64,000 bases of DNA from Janthinobacterium sp. TB1-E2 (lineage in GTDB: Bacteria > Pseudomonadota > Gammaproteobacteria > Burkholderiales > Burkholderiaceae_D), in contig NZ_CP142523.1 of NCBI RefSeq assembly GCF_036885605.1, positions 4,712,001 through 4,776,000 of the forward strand, written 5' to 3'. Numbering within the stretch: position 1 is the stretch's first letter; the number at the start of each line of letters is the position of its first letter. Under the pieces are notes generated by a model, which was not told where the DNA came from, did not search any database, and was given only the letters and a program-made list of their open reading frames with translations. The position numbers were made by a program, and so were the translations under genes. Positions 27,253 through 37,466 of this stretch are shown piece by piece.

Positions 27253-29028
27253 TTAAAACTCTTCCCACTCGTCGACGCCGGATGCCACCGGTGCCTTCGG
27301 CGCGCGTGCACGCACGGCGTCTGCTTGCGCCGCCTTGCCCGGCGCGGGTGCCGCCATGGCTGGCGCCGGCGCGTGGTGCCTTGCGGGCTGGATGGTGGGC
27401 CTGGTGACAGGTCGCGCCGCAGGTCGCATGGCAGCTGGTGCGGATGCCGTCACGGACGGACTAGCACTGGCCGACACATAGTGCTGCGTTGCATCGAGCT
27501 TGAACAGGCCCACCACGTCGGCCAGCTTGGCCGCCTGTTCCTGCATGGATTCGGCCGCCGCAGCTGCTTCTTCCACGAGGGCGGCGTTTTGCTGCGTGAC
27601 CTGGTCCATCTGGCCGATGGCCTGGTTGACTTGTTCGATGCCGGTGCGCTGTTCATCGCTGGCGTCGGTGATCTGGTTCATGATCTGCGTCACATGACTG
27701 ATGCTTTGCACGATCTCGTCCATGGTGCGGCCCGCCTTGTCCACCAGTTGCGAACCTGCTTCGACCTTTTGCACGGAATCGTCGATCAAGCCCTTGATTT
27801 CCTTGGCCGCCGCGCTCGAGCGTTGCGCCAGGTTGCGCACCTCGGAAGCGACGACGGCAAAACCACGGCCCTGCTCGCCGGCCCGGGCCGCCTCCACGGC
27901 CGCGTTCAAGGCCAGGATATTCGTCTGGAAGGCGATGGCGTCGATGACGCTGATGATATCGACGATCTTGCGCGAGGAATCGTTGATCGAGCCCATGGTG
28001 CTGACCACTTCCGATACCACCACCCCGCCCTTGCTGGCGATCTGCGAGGCGTCGATGGCCAGCTGGTTGGCGCTGCGCGCATTGTCGGCGTTGAGTTTCA
28101 CGGTGGAGGTCAGCTCTTCCATGGAAGACGCCGTTTCTTCCAGCGAACTGGCCTGCTCTTCCGTGCGCGACGACAAGTCCAGGTTGCCGGCGGCAATTTC
28201 GCTCGACGCCGTGCTGATCGATTCGGTGCCGGCGCGCACCTGGCCGACGATGCTCACCAGCTTGTCGTTCATGTTTTTCAGCGCGTGCATCAATTGCCCC
28301 GTTTCATCGCGGCTTTCCACGACGATATGACTGGTCAGGTCACCAGCGGACACGGCTTCCGCCACCTCGACGGCACGCGTGATGGGGCGCGTGATCGAGC
28401 GTGTAATCCAGTACGCGCACGCGATGCCGAGCAAGATGGCGACCACGCCCAGCGAGATCAGCAGCAGACGGCCGCTTTCATAGCGCGAACGGATTTGCGC
28501 GGCTGATTCATCGAGCAGCTTGGCTTCCAGCAGTTCCAGCTTCTTCAGCGACGCCAGGTAGATGTCGCGCTTGACGCCCATGTCGCCTTCGTACAGGCGC
28601 TTGCCCAGTTCAAGATCGCCCGCATTCTTGGCCTTGAACACATTCTTGCGCACTTCCGTGTAGGCCTTGCGCGTGCTCAGCACTTCCTGGTACAGCGCTT
28701 GCTCTTCGGCGTTCAGCTGGCTCTTGCCGATATCGTTCTGGATTTCCGTGGCGCGTGCGGACGAGACCGCCATTTCCTTTTCAAATTGCTTCTGGTGTTC
28801 AGGATCGCTGACTTTCCAGGCGGCCGCCGTGCGCGCCGCGTTCACCTCGATGACCTTGGTCCATTCACCGATCAGGCGCTCGTTGCGCACCTTGACGTTG
28901 ACGAGCGCATCGGTCTCCTTGCTGGCGCTTTGCATCTGCACGATGCCCACCACGGTCAAGGTCGTCAACAGCAGGAGGACGGCGGCAAAACCGCCACCAA
29001 GACGTACGCCGATTTTGAGGTTCTTCAT
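27253..29028 (-). CDS. Methyl-accepting chemotaxis protein with C-terminal docking pentapeptide
   Basis: 591 residues from the ATG at 29028 ([14 protein letters not shown]). First membrane helix about 8-30, a four-helix periplasmic ligand-binding domain (about 35-190), second helix about 190-212, HAMP domain, and a signalling domain with the hairpin '[20 protein letters not shown]' and '[14 protein letters not shown]'. The last five residues are EWEEF, matching the W-x-x-F docking peptide (NWETF) that binds CheR/CheB. A Pro/Ala-rich linker tethers it. The ligand is not identifiable. No other chemotaxis gene is in the window. Confidence 0.92.
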   Translation of the reverse strand: MKNLKIGVRLGGGFAAVLLLLTTLTVVGIVQMQSASKETDALVNVKVRNERLIGEWTKVIEVNAARTAAAWKVSDPEHQKQFEKEMAVSSARATEIQNDIGKSQLNAEEQALYQEVLSTRKAYTEVRKNVFKAKNAGDLELGKRLYEGDMGVKRDIYLASLKKLELLEAKLLDESAAQIRSRYESGRLLLISLGVVAILLGIACAYWITRSITRPITRAVEVAEAVSAGDLTSHIVVESRDETGQLMHALKNMNDKLVSIVGQVRAGTESISTASSEIAAGNLDLSSRTEEQASSLEETASSMEELTSTVKLNADNARSANQLAIDASQIASKGGVVVSEVVSTMGSINDSSRKIVDIISVIDAIAFQTNILALNAAVEAARAGEQGRGFAVVASEVRNLAQRSSAAAKEIKGLIDDSVQKVEAGSQLVDKAGRTMDEIVQSISHVTQIMNQITDASDEQRTGIEQVNQAIGQMDQVTQQNAALVEEAAAAAESMQEQAAKLADVVGLFKLDATQHYVSASASPSVTASAPAAMRPAARPVTRPTIQPARHHAPAPAMAAPAPGKAAQADAVRARAPKAPVASGVDEWEEF

Positions 29029-29291
29029 TGCGTGATTCCAATCTGAAAAAACGATGCACAGACGCCACGAAACCGATTTACTGCTACGTATCAATATAGC
29101 AGGCATCTGCCGTGCGGCAATCACGAGAGGTGGCGCAACGTTATCCACGCCACCAGAATGGCAGCGCGCCGCAGCGCACTACTTTGGAGCAGATTGTGAG
29201 TGAATCAGAGTGGCATTGCAAGAAATAACATGCAGAAAAGCAACAACCAGAAGGTGGTATGCCGCCACGAACGGGCGGCAGGCAAGCAGTG

Positions 29292-29804
29292 TCAGTTTTG
29301 CTTCACGTAGATCAATTTTGACGTATCGAAACCCAGGCCACCGGCTTTCTCGATCAGGCGCTGCTGCAAGGCAGGGTCCATGGTTGGCGTGCGCGACAGC
29401 AACCAGAAGTAGGATTTGTCGGGGCCGCTGATCATGGAATAGCTGTAATTTTGCTGGTCGAGGTCGAAGACGATGTAGGAACCATAAAAGGGGCCGAAAA
29501 ACGACACTTTCAGGTAGCCCACGTCTTTCTTGTCGACGAAATACGCCTTGCCTTCCGCGTCCTTCCAGACAGCGTCCGCATCCTTGTAGCCGCGGTTGAG
29601 CACTTTCAGGCCGCCATCCTGGCGCAGGCTGTAGTCGGCCGTCACATGGCTCAAGCCCCGTTCGAACGAGTGGTCGAGGCGCGCGATCTCATACCACTTT
29701 CCCAGATAGCGGGTCGTGTCGAAGTTGCTAACTGGCACAATATTCTCGGGCCGGCCCACGCAGCCGGCCAGCACAAGCACACACAGGAACAGCAGTTTTT
29801 TCAT
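29292..29804 (-). CDS. blc: Bacterial lipocalin lipoprotein (Blc-like)
   Basis: 170 residues from the ATG at 29804, chosen for the GGAG six bases upstream; the signal peptide ends in the lipobox LAGC. The lipocalin motif 'YLGKWYEIARLDHSFERG' (G-x-W) is at about residues 34-51 and 'SYFWLLSRTPTMD' near the end. Outer-membrane lipocalin that binds lipids or lysophospholipids. It follows the solute-binding protein gene by 35 bp on the same strand. Confidence 0.9.
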   Translation of the reverse strand: MKKLLFLCVLVLAGCVGRPENIVPVSNFDTTRYLGKWYEIARLDHSFERGLSHVTADYSLRQDGGLKVLNRGYKDADAVWKDAEGKAYFVDKKDVGYLKVSFFGPFYGSYIVFDLDQQNYSYSMISGPDKSYFWLLSRTPTMDPALQQRLIEKAGGLGFDTSKLIYVKQN

Positions 29805-29839
29805 GTTTTTCTCCATCGGGTGAAATCAGGGTGGCAAGG

Positions 29840-30640
29840 TCAGGGTTGCAGCGCGCGATCGACGATGCGGCGGATCGCGCCATTGTTTTGCATGCGCACG
29901 ATGGCGGCATTGAATTGTTCGATAAAGTCATCGCGATACGGGTAGGCGGCAGGCCGGCGCTCCGTAAAGCCCAGGTGTCCCTGCTGGCTGGCCAGCTGTG
30001 CCGTTTCCTGAATCGCCTGCATCGGCGTGCCCGGCGGTTCCTCGCGCCGGATGCGCTGCAATTCCCACTGCGCCGACAGGCGGTCGCTGACATAGCAATC
30101 GATACGTCCACGCATCAGCTTGAGCAGATTCGTGCGCGTGCCCTTGGCCGTATCGAACACGATATTGGCCGCTTGCACGGCTGCAGTCTGCTTTGCATCG
30201 CCCAGCAAGAAACCCGCGTTCACGCCGATGTGCAAGCCGCTGTAATCGGCGGGCCACTGCCGCAGCGTGCGTTTGGCCAGCACCTCCTGGTTGCACAGCA
30301 CCACCAGCTGCTCCATCAGCAGCGGCACGGAATAGCGCACGTACGGCCGCTCGCTGCGCCATGAATACGGCGGATACAGAGCAAACGCCTCGCCCGTCTG
30401 CAGCATCAGCACGCCCCGCTTCCAGGGTACGGGGCGCAGCTGCACCGCATACTGCGGCATCGATTGCACGGCTTCGCGCACGATCTCCGTATAGATGCCT
30501 TTCATCTGGCCGTTGTCAACGTAGGAGTACGGCGGATAATCATCGTCGCCATAGATCACCAGCGGCGTCGGCCCCTCGGCCCGCGCGCCGGCAGCGATGA
30601 ACAGGCACAGCGCGGCAGGCAGGATGAGCATTCTGGACAT
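29840..30640 (-). CDS. Periplasmic solute-binding protein (SBP_bac_3-like)
   Basis: 266 residues. Signal peptide at about 1-21 (ends ARA), then a Type II binding-protein fold with 'YGDDDYPPYSYVDNGQMKGIY', a signature start of amino-acid-binding proteins. No ABC transporter permease or ATPase is nearby, so it may be an orphan binding protein or a ligand sensor. It is the first gene before the lipocalin. Confidence 0.75.
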   Translation of the reverse strand: MSRMLILPAALCLFIAAGARAEGPTPLVIYGDDDYPPYSYVDNGQMKGIYTEIVREAVQSMPQYAVQLRPVPWKRGVLMLQTGEAFALYPPYSWRSERPYVRYSVPLLMEQLVVLCNQEVLAKRTLRQWPADYSGLHIGVNAGFLLGDAKQTAAVQAANIVFDTAKGTRTNLLKLMRGRIDCYVSDRLSAQWELQRIRREEPPGTPMQAIQETAQLASQQGHLGFTERRPAAYPYRDDFIEQFNAAIVRMQNNGAIRRIVDRALQP

Positions 30641-30673
30641 GCGCGAAGAGTAGCATGGAAGGAGAAAACGCCA

Positions 30674-31705
30674 TCACCCGTTTGCGCTGTTCGTGCCCAG
30701 CATTTCGTCGAGCTGCGCCATGGTGCTTGAATCCTTCACGACGGCGCGCAGCCACAGGTGCAGCGGCAGCTCGCCCCAGCTGGCGGCCTTCTCGGCCAGG
30801 TAGGCGACGGGGCTGTGCGGCTCCGTGCGGCGGAAAAAATCGGCCACCTGGCGCAGCTGGGCCAGCGCCTGCTGGCGCTGCACGATGGCGCCCCCGCCCC
30901 CGCTGGCGCCCTGGCCGGCGGCGGGCGTCGTGCCGGCAAAGTCCGCGCCAGGCGACAGCGGCGCGATGAAGTGAATGGCATTTTCCAGCGCTTCGCGCGC
31001 GGCGCGAAAACTCGGGCCATCAACACCAAAACGCGCATCGACGCTGCGTTCGAACGCCAGCAGCGACTGCATGCAGTATTGCGCGTCGGCCAGCAAGCCG
31101 TCGGAAAAGGCGCGTGTGTTCCTTTGCCGCGCCGCCTCCATCTGCGCCAGGGTCGCCCCTTCGTCGTGGCGCGTATCGCCCCAGCCCTGATCCGCCGCGC
31201 CCTGCGCCAGGCTGGCCGCCGCGCGCTGGCGCGCCACATCGAAATCTTGCAGTGCATACAGGCCGTCGGCGCCGTCGGTCAGCGGGATCTCTCGCACTAG
31301 TTGCGGCGTGCGCGACAGCAGCCAGAAGACATTGCCGATGCGCTGTTCCTGGTCGCCCTCTTCCGCCGGCGGGTACAGGCCATCCCAGTAACGCTCGCAC
31401 AGGCCGGCCAGCAGCGCGTAACCATCGCCCAGGCCACGGAAGTGGCGCGTTTTCGCGTGCGCCTCGGCCAGCCACACGGCCACGCGCAAATCCTTGCTGT
31501 GCGTGGCGATCAGCTGTTCGCAGCGCGTCGCCACGAAAGGCCAGTCCGCCTCCTTCAACGCCGTCACCCACTCGCCCTGGTCCAGGCTCGGGTCATCGTG
31601 CTGGCGCGCGCGCGCGATGGCATCGAGCTCCTGGCTGAAGGTGATGTCGCCGCCGCAGGGGCTGACGGCGCTGACGGGGTGCAGCAACTGCTCCAGATTG
31701 AACAT
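30674..31705 (-). CDS. tssA: Type VI secretion protein TssA
   Basis: 343 residues. The N-terminal ImpA domain is recognisable from 'LLHPVSAVSPCGGD' and 'AVWLAEAHAKTRHFRGLGDGY' (about residues 70-100) with 'RYWDGLYPP'. TssA caps or primes the growing sheath and links it to the baseplate. The C-terminal part (about 230-343) is a variable oligomerisation domain. Last gene of the lipoprotein-tssB-tssC-hcp-tssE-tssH-tssA unit, 21 bases after tssH. Confidence 0.93.
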   Translation of the reverse strand: MFNLEQLLHPVSAVSPCGGDITFSQELDAIARARQHDDPSLDQGEWVTALKEADWPFVATRCEQLIATHSKDLRVAVWLAEAHAKTRHFRGLGDGYALLAGLCERYWDGLYPPAEEGDQEQRIGNVFWLLSRTPQLVREIPLTDGADGLYALQDFDVARQRAAASLAQGAADQGWGDTRHDEGATLAQMEAARQRNTRAFSDGLLADAQYCMQSLLAFERSVDARFGVDGPSFRAAREALENAIHFIAPLSPGADFAGTTPAAGQGASGGGGAIVQRQQALAQLRQVADFFRRTEPHSPVAYLAEKAASWGELPLHLWLRAVVKDSSTMAQLDEMLGTNSANG

Positions 31706-31725
31706 GGCGCTCTCCGGAAAGTGGA

Positions 31726-34365
31726 TTATCGGATCGTGTACTTGAACTGCCCCTGCTTGTTCGCGCTGATGCGTATCGACGCGACCGGCTCGCCTTCGGC
31801 CATGCGCGCCAGCACCGCTTCGGCGATCGCCGGCAGCAGGCTGCCATTGAGGATCTGGTCGACATTGCGCGCGCCCGAATCGACCTCGGTGCAGCGCGCC
31901 AGCACGGCGTCGACCAGACCCGCGTCATGGCTGAACTGCGCCTGATGGTTGCGCGCGATGCGCTGCCCGATGCGCGCCAGCTTCAGGTGGATGATCTCGG
32001 CCAGCACCGCGTCGTTGAGGGGATAGAACGGCAGCACCTTCAACCGTCCCAGCAAGGCTGGCTTGAAATGCGCGACCAGTTGCGGGCGCAACAGTTCTTC
32101 CAGCGCGGCCGGCGTGGGCAAGTCCTGCGCGACCCGGTTCAGGCAGGCGGCCATCATGGCGCCCGACCCCAGGTTCGAGGTGGCGATGATGATGGTGTTG
32201 CGAAAATCGACTTCGCGCCCTTCCGCATCATCGAGCACGCCCTTGTCGAAGACCTGAAAGAACAGCTCCAGCACGTCGGGGTGCGCTTTTTCCGCTTCAT
32301 CGAGCAGCACCACGCTGTAGGGCTGGCGCCGCACGGCTTCCGTCAGCACGCCGCCTTCGCCATAGCCGACATAGCCGGGCGGCGAGCCTTTCAGGCCGGC
32401 CACGCTGTGCGCTTCCTGGTATTCGCTCATGTTGATGGTAATGAGCTTGCGCTCGCCGCCATACAGCAGGTCGGCCAGCGCCAGCGCCGTTTCCGTCTTG
32501 CCCGTGCCGGACGGCCCCGTGAACAGGAACACGGCTTGCGGCTTGTTCGGGTCGTCCAGGCTGGCGCGCGCCGTGCGCACGCGCTGCGCCACCGCCGCGA
32601 TGACGTGGTCCTGCCCCAGCACCCGTTCGCGCAGCGCCCCATCGAGGGTCAGCACCGTGCGGATCTCGTCCTTGAGCATTTTCCCCAGCGGGATGCCGGT
32701 CCAGCCGGCGACGATGCCGGCCACCACCTGCGCATCGACTTCCAGCGGCGACAGCGGCGCTTCTCCCTGCAGCGCCGCCAGTTCTTCCTTCAGCGCCAGC
32801 AGGCGCGCCGCGGCGACCTCGCCCGGCCGCTCGCCGCGCAGCTGCGCGCGCAAGTCGCCGATCTGCGCCACCATCGCCTTTTCACTCTCCCAGCGCTGCC
32901 CCAGCGCCGTGATCTGCGTCTGTCCTTCTTCATGCTCGCGCCGCAGCTGCGTCAGGCGCGCGGCACCGGCTTTATCGGGCACTTCGCCATCGGCCGCCTC
33001 GCGGCTCAAGGCGGCGATTTCCGCGCCGATGCGTTCCTGGCGCCGGTGCGCGTTCTCCAGTTGCGCCGGCGTGGCGCACTGGCCCAGCGCCACCTTGGCG
33101 CAGGCCGTATCGAGCACACTGATGGCCTTGTCGGGCAGCTGGCGCCCGCTGATGTAGCGGTGCGACAGGCGCACCGCCTCGACGATGGCGGCGTCGCGCA
33201 CGCGGATGCCGAAATGGCGCTCCATCAGCGGTGCCATGGCGCGTAGCATGGCGCAGGCGATGTCCTCGCTCGGTTCTTCCACCTTCACCACCTGGAAGCG
33301 CCGCGCCAGCGCCGCATCCTTTTCAAAATATTTTTTGTACTCGCTCCAGGTGGTGGCGGCGATGGTGCGCAAGGCGCCGCGCGCCAGCGCCGGTTTCAGC
33401 AGATTGGCCGCGTCGTTCTGCCCCGCCTGGCCACCGGCGCCGATCATCGTGTGCGCCTCGTCGATGAAGAGGATGATCGGGTGCGGGCTTTTCGTCACCT
33501 CGTCGATGACATTCTTCAAACGGCTTTCGAATTCACCCTTCACGCTGGCGCCGGCCTGCAGCAAGCCCATGTCGAGCGCGTGGATGTGCGCGCCCTGCAG
33601 CACCTCGGGCACGTCGCCTGCAGCGATGCGCAAGGCCAGGCCTTCCACCACGGCCGTCTTGCCCACGCCCGCCTCGCCCGTGAGTATCGGATTGTTCTGG
33701 CGCCGGCGCAGCAGGATATCGACGGCCTGGCGTATTTCCGCCTCGCGGCCGATCACGGGATCGAGCTTGCCGTCGCGCGCCAACTGTGTCAGGTCGGTGG
33801 TGAACTGGTCCAGCGCCGGGGTTTTGCTGGCCAGGGCCGCAACAGGATCGTCACCTGTGTCGGCAAGCCGCGGCACTGCCGCGCTTTCCTCATCGGAGCC
33901 GGCCGTCAGTTTGTCCGGATGGTGTTTCAGCTGCTCCACGCTGAAACGGGCGAACAGCTTCGAGCCGCGGTATGCGAGCTGCGACAGTTCCGGCTCCGTC
34001 AGCAGCGCCAATAACAGGTGGCGGCTGCGGATGGGGCCTGGCTGCGCCGTATCGAGCGAAGCGATCAGCCAGGCATGCTCGAACAGCAAGGGCAGATGGG
34101 GAGAGAACACGGGCGTGCGCGCGCTGCCCGTCCTGAAGCCGCCGATCTCGCGGCGCAGGTCCGCTTCCAGCGCCGTCAGGCTGATTTCGCTGCGCCGCGC
34201 GATGGTGACGAAATCGCTGCGCTCCTGTTCCAGCAGCGCCAGGAACAGATGCTCGATATCGACTTCATACTGGCCCAGTCCCACGCAGATGGCGGCGGCG
34301 CGGGTGGCGGCCGTGCGCGCCGTGTCATTGAGTTTGGCGATCAGGGTTTTCAAATTAGTGCTCAT
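31726..34365 (-). CDS. tssH: Type VI secretion AAA+ ATPase TssH (ClpV)
   Basis: 879 residues. Two AAA+ modules: first Walker A 'GEAGVGKT' near residue 230, second 'GPSGTGKT' near 620, each with a Walker B (LFIDEAH and VVLLDEAEKAHPD). The N-terminal ClpN domain (about 1-150) recognises the TssB/TssC sheath. It dismantles contracted sheath for recycling. The start codon overlaps the tssE stop (ATGA). The tssF and tssG genes that commonly sit between tssE and tssH are missing. Confidence 0.96.
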   Translation of the reverse strand: MSTNLKTLIAKLNDTARTAATRAAAICVGLGQYEVDIEHLFLALLEQERSDFVTIARRSEISLTALEADLRREIGGFRTGSARTPVFSPHLPLLFEHAWLIASLDTAQPGPIRSRHLLLALLTEPELSQLAYRGSKLFARFSVEQLKHHPDKLTAGSDEESAAVPRLADTGDDPVAALASKTPALDQFTTDLTQLARDGKLDPVIGREAEIRQAVDILLRRRQNNPILTGEAGVGKTAVVEGLALRIAAGDVPEVLQGAHIHALDMGLLQAGASVKGEFESRLKNVIDEVTKSPHPIILFIDEAHTMIGAGGQAGQNDAANLLKPALARGALRTIAATTWSEYKKYFEKDAALARRFQVVKVEEPSEDIACAMLRAMAPLMERHFGIRVRDAAIVEAVRLSHRYISGRQLPDKAISVLDTACAKVALGQCATPAQLENAHRRQERIGAEIAALSREAADGEVPDKAGAARLTQLRREHEEGQTQITALGQRWESEKAMVAQIGDLRAQLRGERPGEVAAARLLALKEELAALQGEAPLSPLEVDAQVVAGIVAGWTGIPLGKMLKDEIRTVLTLDGALRERVLGQDHVIAAVAQRVRTARASLDDPNKPQAVFLFTGPSGTGKTETALALADLLYGGERKLITINMSEYQEAHSVAGLKGSPPGYVGYGEGGVLTEAVRRQPYSVVLLDEAEKAHPDVLELFFQVFDKGVLDDAEGREVDFRNTIIIATSNLGSGAMMAACLNRVAQDLPTPAALEELLRPQLVAHFKPALLGRLKVLPFYPLNDAVLAEIIHLKLARIGQRIARNHQAQFSHDAGLVDAVLARCTEVDSGARNVDQILNGSLLPAIAEAVLARMAEGEPVASIRISANKQGQFKYTIR

Positions 34366-34838
34366 GCAGCGGCTCCCTTGCGGTTGATCGAATAGCGCAG
34401 CGACGATGGCTGCAGCACGGCGTCGAAATTGACCGTCTCGCCTCCAGCCTTCACGGCCAGGGTGCCGCTGATGACGAAGCCGACCCGGTTGATGGCACCC
34501 GCTTCGCGTTCCAGGCGGGCGCGCACATTGCGCAATCGCGGTTCGTGGCGTTCGATGGCGGCCTTCAGCGCGGCGCAGATGCGGGCGCGGTCATCGCTGC
34601 TGGACAAGCACATGCCGGCGAAATCGATCAGGCCATAGTTGACGATGGAGGCCGCGCATTCCGGATAGGCGTCGAGCGCGCCGGGCGGCAGGGCCACGCG
34701 CGTGTTGAGCAGCTCTTCCAGATCGCGCGCCACCGCATCCTTCAATTGTTCCAGCGACAGGCGCACCGCCACGCCGCCCGCCGCCGCGCCGCCGTCGCCC
34801 ATCAGGCGGTCGAACAGGCCAGGTACATAACTGTCCAT
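34362..34838 (-). CDS. tssE: Type VI baseplate protein TssE (gp25-like)
   Basis: 158 residues from the ATG at 34838 (MDSYVPGLFDRLMGD), excluding a Pro/Arg-rich upstream reading. A gp25-like lysozyme-family baseplate wedge protein; conserved 'SIVNYGLIDFAGMCLSS' and 'IERHEPRLRNVRA' correspond to the gp25 core, about residues 65-115. The stop TGA overlaps the tssH ATG, indicating coupling. 66 bases separate it from hcp upstream. Confidence 0.93.
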   Translation of the reverse strand: MDSYVPGLFDRLMGDGGAAAGGVAVRLSLEQLKDAVARDLEELLNTRVALPPGALDAYPECAASIVNYGLIDFAGMCLSSSDDRARICAALKAAIERHEPRLRNVRARLEREAGAINRVGFVISGTLAVKAGGETVNFDAVLQPSSLRYSINRKGAAA

Positions 34839-34904
34839 GCGCTCTCCTGAAATGTCGGCGCGGCGCGCGGGCGAAGGTGGCCGCCGCGCGCCGCGCACCA
34901 TGGA

Positions 34905-35396
34905 TCAAGCCACGCGGTTCGCGGCCAGGTCCCAGCCGCCCGAGGTATTGCCGCCGGCGCCACCCGTCACTTTCTGCTGCGTGTATTTCCACTTCACTTT
35001 CGAGAACTTGAAGCCGACGTGTTCACCGAGGATGTCCCCCTCTTCCACGTTCGGCGTGACGGCGCCGATCAGCACATTCTCGATTTCGATTTCAAAGTAC
35101 TTGACGCGCTCGCCCTGGCCGTCGGCGCGCATGAATTCGAAGCGCGCCTTGGGGATGGTCTTGCCGGCCGAGCAGGTCTGCAGCAGCACCGGCGAGGCCA
35201 GGTCGGCCAGCTTGGAGATGACGATGTCCTTGTGCTCGCAGCGTTCGGCCGTGTGGCCGCCGCCCGTCGACGCGGTGGCGGACTTCGGCTGTTCGACGCT
35301 CCAGCTGACCGACTTGCACTCGATCCAATCCTTGTGCTTGTCATCGGTGGACTCGCCCTTGATGCCGTCTATCTGCAGATATACATCGATTGCCAT
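34905..35396 (-). CDS. hcp: Hcp, type VI tube protein
   Basis: 163 residues from the ATG at 35396 (MAIDVYLQIDGIKGES). Hcp hexamers stack into the inner tube that is fired by the sheath. Family hallmarks: 'DWIECKSVSWSVEQP' and 'HKDIVISKLADLASPVLLQ'. It lies between tssC and tssE; spacing to tssC is 31 bases. Also called tssD. Confidence 0.96.
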   Translation of the reverse strand: MAIDVYLQIDGIKGESTDDKHKDWIECKSVSWSVEQPKSATASTGGGHTAERCEHKDIVISKLADLASPVLLQTCSAGKTIPKARFEFMRADGQGERVKYFEIEIENVLIGAVTPNVEEGDILGEHVGFKFSKVKWKYTQQKVTGGAGGNTSGGWDLAANRVA

Positions 35397-35427
35397 GGTG
35401 TGCTCCTGTGGTTGAAAGATGGGTGAA

Positions 35428-36918
35428 TCAGGAATTGGTCGACTTCGGCAACTCCGCGACCAGTCGGAGCGAAACGGATAATTCATCGAGCTGGAAGTGC
35501 GGCCGCAGGAACGACACGGCGCGGTACACGCCGGGCCGGCCCGGCACTTCGTGCACCTGCACGGACGCCTCGCGCAGCGGGAACTGCGCCTTCTGTTCCT
35601 GGCTGGCGTTATCGTCGAGCAGCACGTACTGCATCAGCCAGCGGTTCAAAAAATCTTCCACGTTGGAGGCAGCGGCAAAGCTGCCGATCTTGTCGCGCAT
35701 CATGGCTTTCATGTAGTGGGCGATGCGCGAGACGGCGAAGATGTACTGCAGCTGCGACGACAGCACCGCGTTCGCATTGGCCGCGTCGCTGTTGTACTTG
35801 CGGCTTTTCTGCGCCGACTGTGCGCCGAAAAACGCCGCATATGCCGTGTTCTTGCAGTGCACCAGCGAGATGAAGCCCAGGTCCGACAATTCCTTTTCAC
35901 GGCGGTCGGTGATCGCCACTTCGGCCGGGCATTTCAAGGCCACGTCGCCCTCGTCCGTCTTGAAGGTGTGGGTCGGCAGGTCGTCCACCAGGCCGCCGCC
36001 CTCCACGCCGCGGATGGCGGCGCACCAGCCGTAGTCGGCAAAGGCGCTCGTCAGCTTGCAGCCGAACGCATACGCGGCGTTACACCACAGGTATTTGTGA
36101 TGGTCGCTGCCGTCGACTTCCTCGACAAAATTAAAACCTTCGACCGTGGTGCCATCGACGGGATTGAACGGCAGCCGGCCCAGGAAGCGGGGCAAGGTCA
36201 GGCCGACGTAACGCGCATCCTCGGATTCGCGGAAGGCTTTCCATTTCGCGTACTCAATGGTGTCGAACACCTTGGCCAGGTCGCGCGGCTTGCCCAGGTC
36301 GCCGTAGCTTTCCAGGCCAAACAGCTCCGGTGCGGCCGAGGCGATGAACGGCGCATGCGCGGCGGCGGCGACGTGCGACATCTGCTCGACAAAATAGATA
36401 TCTTCCGGCTGGCGCGAAATGGCGAAGTCGCCCAGCAGCGCGGCGAATGGCGCACCGCCGAAGGTACCGAATTCCTCTTCATACACCTTCTTGAACATGC
36501 TGCTCTGGTCGAACTCCAGCGCGGCCTGGAAATCCTTCACCAGTTCGCGCTTGGTGGCGTTGAACATGCGGATCTGCAAACGCGTGCCCGTATCTGAATT
36601 GCCGACCAGGTAGCGCAATCCCGTCCAGCTTTGCTCGAGCTGCTGGAACGGCGCCGCGTGCATGATTTCGCTGAGCTGGGCCGAGATCAGGCGGTCGATC
36701 TCCGCCACGCGCCCGTCCAGCGTCGCCGACAGGCTGCTGGACATCAGCACCGTGCCATCGAGCACCTGCGCCACCAGCTCGGAGATCAGGTCACGCGCGC
36801 GCGCATGTTCGGCGCCGGACTTGGCGACGCGGCTTTGCTCGACGATCTGGTCCAGCAAGTCGGTGGCGGCCGGCGCATTGGCGGCCGATACTGCAAGGGC
36901 TTCTGCCTGGGCACTCAT
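35428..36918 (-). CDS. tssC: Type VI sheath large subunit TssC
   Basis: 496 residues, the full TssC length. 'FQQLEQSWTGLRYLVGNSDT' and 'EEFGTFGGAPFAALLGDF' are conserved. With TssB it forms the contractile sheath around Hcp. It follows tssB by one base and precedes hcp. Confidence 0.96.
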   Translation of the reverse strand: MSAQAEALAVSAANAPAATDLLDQIVEQSRVAKSGAEHARARDLISELVAQVLDGTVLMSSSLSATLDGRVAEIDRLISAQLSEIMHAAPFQQLEQSWTGLRYLVGNSDTGTRLQIRMFNATKRELVKDFQAALEFDQSSMFKKVYEEEFGTFGGAPFAALLGDFAISRQPEDIYFVEQMSHVAAAAHAPFIASAAPELFGLESYGDLGKPRDLAKVFDTIEYAKWKAFRESEDARYVGLTLPRFLGRLPFNPVDGTTVEGFNFVEEVDGSDHHKYLWCNAAYAFGCKLTSAFADYGWCAAIRGVEGGGLVDDLPTHTFKTDEGDVALKCPAEVAITDRREKELSDLGFISLVHCKNTAYAAFFGAQSAQKSRKYNSDAANANAVLSSQLQYIFAVSRIAHYMKAMMRDKIGSFAAASNVEDFLNRWLMQYVLLDDNASQEQKAQFPLREASVQVHEVPGRPGVYRAVSFLRPHFQLDELSVSLRLVAELPKSTNS

Positions 36919-36919
36919 C

Positions 36920-37429
36920 TCAATCCTCCTGCGCTGGGAACTGCGGTTTCAGGGCGGCCAGGCTGTCCGTGTTGTTCAGCACTTCCGTCAGCAAATCTTC
37001 CAGCTTGTCGTTGCCAGCCAGCTTGTTGCGCAGGTCGGCCAGCTTGGTGCGCGCTTCGAGCAGCTTGCGCAAGGGGTCGACCTGGCGCACCACCGATTCA
37101 GGGCGAAAGTCATCCATCGAGCGGAAATGCAGGTCGACGGCGAACGTGCCGCCCGCGTCGCTGAGGCGGTTCGGCACGGCGAAACGGGCCACCGGCTCCA
37201 CGCCGGCCAGCACTTCATCGAAGTTGTCGCGGTCGATGGAAACGAACTTGCGGTCCTTCAGGCGTTTTTTCTCGCTGTCCGGATTGCCGCCAAAGTCACC
37301 GAGCACGCCGACCACGAAGGGCAGCTCCTTGTTTTCAATCGCGTCGCCAATCTCGACGTCGTAGGTCATTTGCACGCGCGGCGCGCGGATCTTCTGCAGG
37401 CGTTTTTGCACGCTATCGGACTTGGGCAT
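36920..37429 (-). CDS. tssB: Type VI sheath small subunit TssB
   Basis: 169 residues. Hallmark 'RAPRVQMTYDVEIGDA' followed by 'LPFVVGVLGDF' near residues 13-45. TssB interlocks with TssC in the sheath. The start is ATG at 37429, 37 bases after the lipoprotein gene. First structural gene of the minus-strand T6SS block. Confidence 0.96.
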   Translation of the reverse strand: MPKSDSVQKRLQKIRAPRVQMTYDVEIGDAIENKELPFVVGVLGDFGGNPDSEKKRLKDRKFVSIDRDNFDEVLAGVEPVARFAVPNRLSDAGGTFAVDLHFRSMDDFRPESVVRQVDPLRKLLEARTKLADLRNKLAGNDKLEDLLTEVLNNTDSLAALKPQFPAQED

Positions 37430-37466
37430 GTCGCTTCCTTTGCAAGGGGATGGTGGGGGTGCTCGC

